Shown: positions 6,203-10,898 of the stretch, in pieces
How positions within the stretch are numbered: the stretch's first letter is position 1
Layout: the number at the start of each line of letters is the position of its first letter
Assembly: GCA_036771375.1 (NCBI GenBank)
Contig: DAIPHL010000071.1
Coordinates: forward strand, 1 to 10,898
DNA: 10,898 nucleotides
From: DAIPHL01 sp036771375
GTDB taxonomy: Bacteria > Synergistota > Synergistia > Synergistales > Synergistaceae
Direction: 5' to 3'
Program-made: the position numbers and the translations under genes
Notes under the pieces: model-generated
Told to the model about the DNA's origin: nothing
Seen by the model: the letters and a program-made list of their open reading frames with translations, nothing else
Databases searched by the model: none

Positions 6203-7222
6203 ATGAAAGCGCGAAAACGACTTGTCTTCTTATCGATTGCGGCCGTTTCGATCTTTTCCCTTCTTTTTTCTTTCGCTCCGACTTCGAGCGGAACGGAGAA
6301 GAGCGAAAGAAAGGGCTGGCCCATTCATCTTCGCATGCTTTCCGGTCCCAATGGAGGACAGTGGTTTTTCATGGGAGAGAAGATGGCCGAAATTCTCACT
6401 ACGGAGCTCCTTCCCACCTCCTGCCGCATCGGCGGAGGACTCGCCAACATCGACAACGTCGGCAAAAAAAACGCCGACATCGCCTTCACGCTCGGCTGTT
6501 TCCTCGGCGCATCGAGCACGGAGGACAACTCATCGATCAACATCAAGAACGTCTCCGTCCTGGCCAGTGTGTACCCGCAGGTCATGTACTTTCTGGTCAG
6601 GCAAGACTTTGCAAAAAAACATCGCATCGACAGCGTCGAAGCGCTGTTGAAAAAAAAGATGCGCCTGCGTTTCGCCTCTTTGCGCCCCGGCACTGCGTCG
6701 GAATTTCTGCTTAGAATTCTGCTCAATCACGGGTACAAGACGGACTTTCAAAAACTGAAAGCTCAGGGGTGGGATATCGTCTTCAACAACTACGCGGAGA
6801 CGGCGGACAACTTTGCCGCCGGCAAACTGGACTGCTTCGCTTATACCGCGGGCACGGACGTGCCCCTGATTCACACCATCGAAAAACATGCCGAGGTGAC
6901 GATCCTGCCGATCGACAAAAAAGTTCTGGAAACGCTGGCTCAACAATTCAACACCGGAGCCTATCTCATCAAAAAAGGCGACTACAAGAGCGTCCAAGCA
7001 CCGATCTTCACCCTCGGAGACTTCACCTGCCTGATCGTACGAAGGGATCTTCCCAACGACCTCGTCGGCAAAATCACCCAGACGCTGTGGGAGAACAAGA
7101 AGAAGATCGCGGGCGTCATCGTGGATTTCAACGGGCTCTCGCCGAAGACGGCCATCATGAAGAATTTCCCCATGCACCCCGGCGCACTCAAGTTCTGGAG
7201 GAGCCTCGGCTCTAAACGATGA
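6203..7222 (+). CDS. TAXI family TRAP-type solute-binding protein
   Basis: This 339-residue exported protein looks like a TAXI-type periplasmic binding protein. It has a basic start (MKARKRL), a hydrophobic core at about residues 8-25 and a probable signal-peptidase cut near residues 29-31. The mature part opens with RMLSGPNGGQWFFMGEKMAE, the family pattern of a glycine-rich strand-turn-helix, then GGLANIDNVGKKNADIAF (78-95) and SLRPGTASEFLLR. TAXI proteins bind small organic acids or amino acids such as glutamate and normally feed a fused TRAP permease; the ligand here is unknown. ATG at 6203 follows AAGGAGAG by 6 nt. No permease gene adjoins; the next gene, 78 nt on, is a Cache hybrid kinase, so a sensory rather than transport role is plausible. 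Four runs of 6-8 A occur in the coding sequence. Confidence 0.87.
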   Translation: MKARKRLVFLSIAAVSIFSLLFSFAPTSSGTEKSERKGWPIHLRMLSGPNGGQWFFMGEKMAEILTTELLPTSCRIGGGLANIDNVGKKNADIAFTLGCFLGASSTEDNSSINIKNVSVLASVYPQVMYFLVRQDFAKKHRIDSVEALLKKKMRLRFASLRPGTASEFLLRILLNHGYKTDFQKLKAQGWDIVFNNYAETADNFAAGKLDCFAYTAGTDVPLIHTIEKHAEVTILPIDKKVLETLAQQFNTGAYLIKKGDYKSVQAPIFTLGDFTCLIVRRDLPNDLVGKITQTLWENKKKIAGVIVDFNGLSPKTAIMKNFPMHPGALKFWRSLGSKR

Positions 7223-7277
7223 AACCGTCGTCTCCTTCTACACCGCATCTGTACACGCCCCAAAGACCGTGATCTCC

Positions 7278-7304
7278 ATGACGACAGGACCCGGCTGCCG
7301 ATGA
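7278..7304 (+). other. Possible 8-codon leader ORF overlapping the kinase start
   Basis: An ATG at 7278 opens the short frame MTTGPGCR, whose TGA stop overlaps the kinase ATG as ATGA (7301-7304). The kinase itself has only a weak Shine-Dalgarno (AGGA at 7286-7289), so re-initiation from a short leader is conceivable. No good ribosome-binding site precedes the mini-ORF either, so this may be coincidence. Confidence 0.2.
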
Positions 7305-9523
7305 AAAGCATTCGAGCCAAGCTGCTTCTGCCCTTTCTGGTGGGTTTGCTGCTTGTCACTATTCTGTTGTCCCTGTACACGTACAACGCCGCGAAAGAGG
7401 CGGTGATGGGTGCCGCCATCACGGTTTCCAAGGCGAAGACCGACCAGATCAAGACGTCCATGAACCTTCTGTTTACCTCCATCCTCTCCACCGCACAGAA
7501 CATCATCGTAGACCCGCATATCGTGGCGATCTTCTCCGACGACGGGGACATCCCCAGGGCCGCCAAAAACACGGACGAATGGATGGAGATTCTGGTACAG
7601 GGGAGTGATTACTATCGAGAGATCTATATCACGGACAACCAGGGAATCTGTATATGTTCCAGCAATCCGGGGCTTTTGGGAAAAACCTTCGCTGAAAACG
7701 CTTCCGTACAAAAGGCCCTGGGAGGTATGTTCTCTCTGGAGGACTTCTCCGTCGGACTGATCACGAAAAAATTGAGCGTCACCGTGGCCGGCCCAGTGGA
7801 CATTCGAGGAGAGGTCGTCGGAGCACTCGTCATCATCTGCGATTTTCCCCAAATCGTGACCTACCGGGATTCCGAGACAGCGGAGGAGAACGTCCTGCCG
7901 GCTCTTCTGACCTCCGAGGGGCTTTTTGCCGCCCACACGGAACGCTCGATCATGGGCAACAAAGAAGCCCTCTTTCCCGATCTGTACGAGAAATTCAAAA
8001 AGCTGGGACAGGAGGGCGACCAAGTGGAGTACACGCTCCAGGGCAAATCCTATGTCGGATACGCCAGGCTGGAACCGATAAGCCGGTGGGTCGTTCTGAC
8101 AAGCGGATTGAAACACAAGGTCCTGATTCCGGCCTACCAGGTGGGGTTGACCGTCTTTGGAATCAGCTTCCTCGGACTTTGCGTCATTTCGCTCCTCGTC
8201 ATCCGTTTCGCCAACGGCATTCTGAATTCCCTGCTCTCACTGATCGGATACGCAAAGCGTGTCTCCGAAGGAGATTTCGACACGCCTCTTCGGATCTCGC
8301 CCAGAGACGACGAGCTCGGTATCCTCCAGAGCTCACTCCAGAAGCTGGTCGAGACCCTTCGTTCCATGCTCATTCAGACCCAGGAGGTGAGCCGAATGAA
8401 GGGAGAATTTCTGGCGAACATGAGTCACGAAATACGGACACCGATCAACGCGATCATCGGCATGTCCCATCTCTCCCTGCGGGACAGCGAGATACCTCCC
8501 AAACAACGGGACTACCTGGAGAAGATCCAGACCGCGGCAAAATCGCTGCTCGGCGTCATAAACGATATCCTGGACATTTCGAAGATCGAGGCAGGCAAGC
8601 TGACCCTCGAAAACACCACGTTCGACATACGAAAACTCCTGGAGGATACGTTCTCCATCCACCAGATCAACGCCAGCTCGAAATCCGTCACGCTCTCTCT
8701 CGACTGTGCTCCCAACGTCCCTCGCTTCCTGATCGGCGATCCCCTCCGAATCGGACAGATTTTGCACAATCTCATCGCCAACGCCCTCAAATTTACGGAA
8801 AAAGGCGGTATCCACGTGACCTGCGAGGCGCTCGACGAAAACGACGACGACGCGCTGATCCGCATACAGGTGAGCGACACGGGAATCGGTATGAGCCTCG
8901 ATACGATAGAAAAGCTCTTCAAGCCATTCACACAAGCCGACGCCTCCACCTCCAGAAAATTCGGCGGAACCGGCCTGGGGCTCGCCATCTGTCACTCCCT
9001 GCTCGAGATGATGGGAGGAGAGCTCTCCGCGGAGAGCGTCCTCGGGGAAGGGAGCACCTTCACGGTGACGCTGCGCCTCGCGATCGATCGTACGCACTCC
9101 GAGGAGGTCAGGGAAAAAGTGCCGACCACGGACGACTTCGAAAGGCTGAACCTGGAGGACAAGGTCATCCTGATCGCCGAGGACAACCTGATCAATCAGA
9201 TGATCCTCGAAGAGCTGATCGCTCCGTGCAAAGCGACGATCGTGGTCGCCGAAAACGGACGGGAGGCTTTGAAGGTGGTACGGGAGAGACATATCGATCT
9301 CGTCTTCATGGACATGCAGATGCCCGTCATGGACGGTTTGCACGCGACGGAGGAGATACGGGCGTTCCTGAGCAAGGACGAGTTGCCCATCGTGGCCGTC
9401 TCCGCGAACGCGATGAAGGAGGACCGTGAGGAGGCGCTCTTTCGTGGGATGAATCACTACATCACGAAGCCGATCGAGATCTCCCAGCTGTACGAGGCGC
9501 TGCAAACCTGGCTCGGCAGTTAG
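7301..9523 (+). CDS. Hybrid sensor histidine kinase: dCache-HAMP-HisKA-HATPase-REC
   Basis: The 740-residue inner-membrane kinase has TM1 at about 7-28, a periplasmic region of about 250 residues resembling double Cache, TM2 at about 281-303, HAMP at about 304-356, HisKA with phospho-acceptor H376 in MSHEIRTPINAIIG, HATPase with N494 (N box), D526-T-G-I-G and GGTGLGLAIC (555-564), and a C-terminal receiver. The receiver keeps its acidic pair E627/D628, phospho-aspartate D671 in VFMDMQMPVMDG, S701 and K723 in ITKP. No HPt domain follows, so a separate HPt protein or regulator is needed; none is in the window. The ligand is unknown, and I do not see the amino-acid-binding Cache motif. It lies 78 nt downstream of the TAXI gene with no clear promoter between, so it is probably co-transcribed and may read out that binding protein. 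The start has a weak ribosome site. Confidence 0.95.
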   Translation: MKSIRAKLLLPFLVGLLLVTILLSLYTYNAAKEAVMGAAITVSKAKTDQIKTSMNLLFTSILSTAQNIIVDPHIVAIFSDDGDIPRAAKNTDEWMEILVQGSDYYREIYITDNQGICICSSNPGLLGKTFAENASVQKALGGMFSLEDFSVGLITKKLSVTVAGPVDIRGEVVGALVIICDFPQIVTYRDSETAEENVLPALLTSEGLFAAHTERSIMGNKEALFPDLYEKFKKLGQEGDQVEYTLQGKSYVGYARLEPISRWVVLTSGLKHKVLIPAYQVGLTVFGISFLGLCVISLLVIRFANGILNSLLSLIGYAKRVSEGDFDTPLRISPRDDELGILQSSLQKLVETLRSMLIQTQEVSRMKGEFLANMSHEIRTPINAIIGMSHLSLRDSEIPPKQRDYLEKIQTAAKSLLGVINDILDISKIEAGKLTLENTTFDIRKLLEDTFSIHQINASSKSVTLSLDCAPNVPRFLIGDPLRIGQILHNLIANALKFTEKGGIHVTCEALDENDDDALIRIQVSDTGIGMSLDTIEKLFKPFTQADASTSRKFGGTGLGLAICHSLLEMMGGELSAESVLGEGSTFTVTLRLAIDRTHSEEVREKVPTTDDFERLNLEDKVILIAEDNLINQMILEELIAPCKATIVVAENGREALKVVRERHIDLVFMDMQMPVMDGLHATEEIRAFLSKDELPIVAVSANAMKEDREEALFRGMNHYITKPIEISQLYEALQTWLGS

Positions 9524-9534
9524 ATGACAGGACC

Positions 9535-10068
9535 TTATTTCCTGCTCGTACCCACGATCCCGTACAGTCTATACGAAGAAAAACGATCCAGCTCCGAATA
9601 GGGAATATAGGCGGTAAAGCCCCAGGCATCCCCAGGCTCCATGCGCTCGGTATTCCTTTCGGTCAGGTTTCCGTACGCCTTTCCATCCTTGTCGTACAAT
9701 TCGAAACTCACCTGAACCGCGTCGAAGGCGCGAGGCGACCTGTTCTCCACCGTCCCACAGAGAAAGACCCCGTTTTCGTCGCTTCCCAGTTCGTGCTCGA
9801 CCAGGACGAGTTCCGTATTTCGGGAGAGAATCTCCTCGGCGAGTTCGTCCTCCGACTCCGAGGCCTTCGCGCGCACTTCGCCGCTTGTCGGCCGTGCCTC
9901 CGGGGCGACCGCGGACACATCGAATGAAAGGTCTTCGCTTGCGACGATGACGGTCGCCATATGATCGAGATGCCTCGAATACCCGAAACCGACGTAAAAA
10001 CCCGCGACAAAGCCGAACCCAAAAAAGAGCCCCAGGACGACGAAGAGGCTTCTTCCGGCGCGCTTCAA
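9535..10068 (-). CDS. Membrane-anchored FxLYD-type domain protein
   Basis: The 177-residue protein has one glycine- and phenylalanine-rich transmembrane segment at about residues 8-29, a low-complexity acidic linker at about 60-80, and a beta-sandwich-like domain at about 85-175. That domain carries GTVEN (105-109) and FELYDKDG (122-129), the hallmark of FxLYD domains, small immunoglobulin-like extracytoplasmic modules of unknown function. The TTG start at 10068 is supported by AGGAGGAG at 10076-10083, placed inside the end of the upstream gene 7 nt before the start, which indicates an operon and translational coupling. Its stop lies 11 nt from the stop of the convergent kinase gene. No specific function can be given. 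Confidence 0.75.
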   Translation of the reverse strand: MKRAGRSLFVVLGLFFGFGFVAGFYVGFGYSRHLDHMATVIVASEDLSFDVSAVAPEARPTSGEVRAKASESEDELAEEILSRNTELVLVEHELGSDENGVFLCGTVENRSPRAFDAVQVSFELYDKDGKAYGNLTERNTERMEPGDAWGFTAYIPYSELDRFSSYRLYGIVGTSRK

Positions 10069-10072
10069 CCCC

Positions 10073-10537
10073 TCACTCCTCCTGGGCCCGTCCGGCCCTT
10101 CCGAGGACCTTCAGGAAGACGCTCTCCCGCACCTTCCGGGCATCCTTCAGCCGGAGCGAGTAGCTGTTCTTCGTCATACCGGACACATGTCCATCGAGGA
10201 CAAACCCTGTCAGGTAACGATTCCCTTCGCCGTAAAACGCGAAGTTCACCGTAAAGAAAACGCCGTTTCTGCCCGTGTTCGAGACCGTGACGCTTACGTG
10301 CCCGGAGGAATCCACGTTCAGTCCTTCGTACTCCAGATTCGTACCGGGTATCGGGCCGGATCGCCTGTACAGAGGCGCCGAAGACTTGCCCTTCGCCGCC
10401 GCATGGGCGGGAGCGCCGTCGACGGGAAAAACCGACAGCGCGATCCCCGTGAAAAGGACAAAAAACGACAGCACGGTGCAGAAAAACCCTCTCCTTCCAT
10501 TCCATATGCGCCTCACACGAATCCCCCCGCTTCTCAT
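10073..10537 (-). CDS. Small secreted protein of unknown function, probable Ig-like fold
   Basis: This 154-residue protein has an n-region rich in arginine, a hydrophobic core at about 18-38 and an AHA cleavage motif at residues 44-46, so it is probably exported. The mature part of about 108 residues has alternating hydrophobic strands and ends in a charged, helical-looking tail. The segment LNVDSSGHVSVTVSNTG (73-89) followed by FFTVNFAFYGEGN resembles the strand pattern of FxLYD-type domains, like its operon neighbour, but lacks the exact motif. The ATG at 10537 has an AGAGGGG about 10 nt upstream. An alternative GTG at 10516 follows GGGGGGA closely and would give a more typical signal peptide of 147 residues in total. 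It is the first gene of a two-gene operon whose second gene starts 4 nt after its stop. Confidence 0.65.
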   Translation of the reverse strand: MRSGGIRVRRIWNGRRGFFCTVLSFFVLFTGIALSVFPVDGAPAHAAAKGKSSAPLYRRSGPIPGTNLEYEGLNVDSSGHVSVTVSNTGRNGVFFTVNFAFYGEGNRYLTGFVLDGHVSGMTKNSYSLRLKDARKVRESVFLKVLGRAGRAQEE

Positions 10538-10614
10538 TCGATTGTAACCCCTCTTGCACCCCTTCGCGTCGACGCAACCGGAAACAAGCGGAGGCGTGTG
10601 CGTGCACGAGATGA

Positions 10615-10620
10615 TATACT
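10615..10620 (+). promoter_or_regulatory. Probable folP -10 box
   Basis: TGATATACT gives TATACT at 10615-10620 with the TGn extension seen at other promoters here. No clear -35 lies upstream. A start near 10627 would leave a short leader before the folP ATG at 10654. The nearby palindrome CGTGCACG at 10601-10608 is noted only as a possible site. Confidence 0.4.
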
Positions 10621-10622
10621 GA

Positions 10623-10652
10623 ATTATATTATTTTCTTCGACGAGGTGTTAC
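10623..10652 (-). promoter_or_regulatory. Possible promoter of the small exported-protein operon
   Basis: The minus strand reads TATAAT at 10628-10623, with GTAACA at 10652-10647 as a four-of-six -35 at 18-nt spacing. It would serve the genes ending at 10073 and 9535 and is divergent from, and nearly overlapping, the folP promoter. The leader would be about 80 nt if the ATG at 10537 is used. Confidence 0.35.
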
Positions 10653-10653
10653 G

Positions 10654-10898
10654 ATGTTTTACGAAAAACAGGGCTGGAAGTTGCCACTTGCGGGAGGACG
10701 ATCGCTCGAATTCGACCGCACGTTGGTGATGGGCATCCTCAACATCACGCCGGACTCCTTTTATCCCGCGAGCCGGATCTCGAAAGGGGACGCGGCTTTT
10801 GCCCGCGCTCGAGAGATGATCGAGGCGGGCGCGGATATACTCGACATCGGAGCCGAGTCGACCCGACCCGGATCGAAGGCTGCGACGCTCCGCCGACC
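10654..10898 (+). CDS. folP: Dihydropteroate synthase, 5' part
   Basis: The first 81 codons of FolP are present; the rest lies beyond the right edge. The enzyme condenses p-aminobenzoate with dihydropterin pyrophosphate in folate synthesis and is the target of sulfonamides. The two N-terminal DHPS signatures are clear: VMGILNITPDSFYPASR at about 25-41, containing the pterin/pyrophosphate loop, and ADILDIGAESTRPGS at about 61-75. The ATG at 10654 follows GAGGTG by 5 nt and gives a short N-terminal extension before the TIM barrel begins. After STRPGSKAAT the protein runs into LRR at the window edge, earlier than the usual acidic helix EEE-RR, which may reflect divergence or an unreliable contig end (see the 12-bp edge repeat). 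Confidence 0.93.
   Translation, partial: MFYEKQGWKLPLAGGRSLEFDRTLVMGILNITPDSFYPASRISKGDAAFARAREMIEAGADILDIGAESTRPGSKAATLRR
10887..10898. repeat. 12-bp inverted repeat, right copy at window edge
   Basis: GCTCCGCCGACC is the exact reverse complement of bases 1-12. Both truncated genes, read in their own direction, end in this same string and in the same frame (codons CTC CGC CGA). Confidence 0.6.

Noticed and set aside
8086..9505. Long alternative frames on both strands over the kinase
   Set aside because: The kinase frame carries every catalytic motif from H376 to K723; the others show only the composition of shadow frames.
10065..10607. 180-codon minus-strand frame overlapping the small secreted protein gene
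   Set aside because: The overlapping 154-residue frame has a signal peptide, an export cleavage motif and coupling to the next gene, whereas this one has none of these.
1..10898. The edge inverted repeats as ends of a transposon
   Set aside because: Both sit inside conserved housekeeping genes, no transposase or target-site duplication is seen, and the content is ordinary chromosomal genes.

Overview
This window comes from a GC-rich anaerobic bacterium. It holds eight genes: six complete and two cut by the window edges. The content is a two-subunit [4Fe-4S] fumarase, a RocB-like M20 peptidase, HtpG, an unusual RecA, a TAXI-type solute-binding protein, a Cache hybrid histidine kinase and two small exported or membrane proteins. 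The oxygen-sensitive fumarase, the peptide catabolism gene and the TAXI protein would fit an amino-acid-fermenting anaerobe such as a member of the Synergistota. That placement is inference from gene content and was not tested by any search. Initiation is bacterial: clear Shine-Dalgarno sequences, several TTG starts, and -10 boxes that mostly carry an upstream TGn.

Layout. 1-2676, minus strand: an operon transcribed from about 2723, in the order M20/RocB-like peptidase, fumarase alpha, fumarase beta (running off the left edge), with a 1-nt stop/start overlap between the first two. 2677-2906: a divergent promoter region with good -10 boxes on both strands. 2907-4793, plus: htpG. 4794-4959: a weak terminator-like hairpin, the recA promoter and a structured recA leader. 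4960-6096, plus: recA, with altered ssDNA-binding loops and Walker A. 6097-6202: an AT-rich promoter region. 6203-7222, plus: TAXI solute-binding protein. 7301-9523, plus: dCache-HAMP-HisKA-HATPase-REC hybrid kinase. 9535-10537, minus: two small genes (a membrane-anchored FxLYD-type protein and a secreted protein) that converge on the kinase with an 11-nt gap. 10538-10653: a second divergent promoter region. 10654-end, plus: 5' part of folP.

How the genes may work together. The peptidase may feed amino acids to catabolism while fumarase interconverts fumarate and malate. The TAXI protein has no TRAP permease genes beside it in this window and directly precedes a sensor kinase, so the pair may form a periplasmic binding protein/kinase sensing module; the response regulator or phosphotransfer partner is not in view. 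HtpG, RecA and FolP are housekeeping functions. The most unusual points are the TAXI-kinase pair, the RecA loops together with the hairpin in its leader, and a perfect 12-bp inverted repeat at the two exact ends of the window. I saw no tRNA, rRNA, CRISPR array or insertion sequence.
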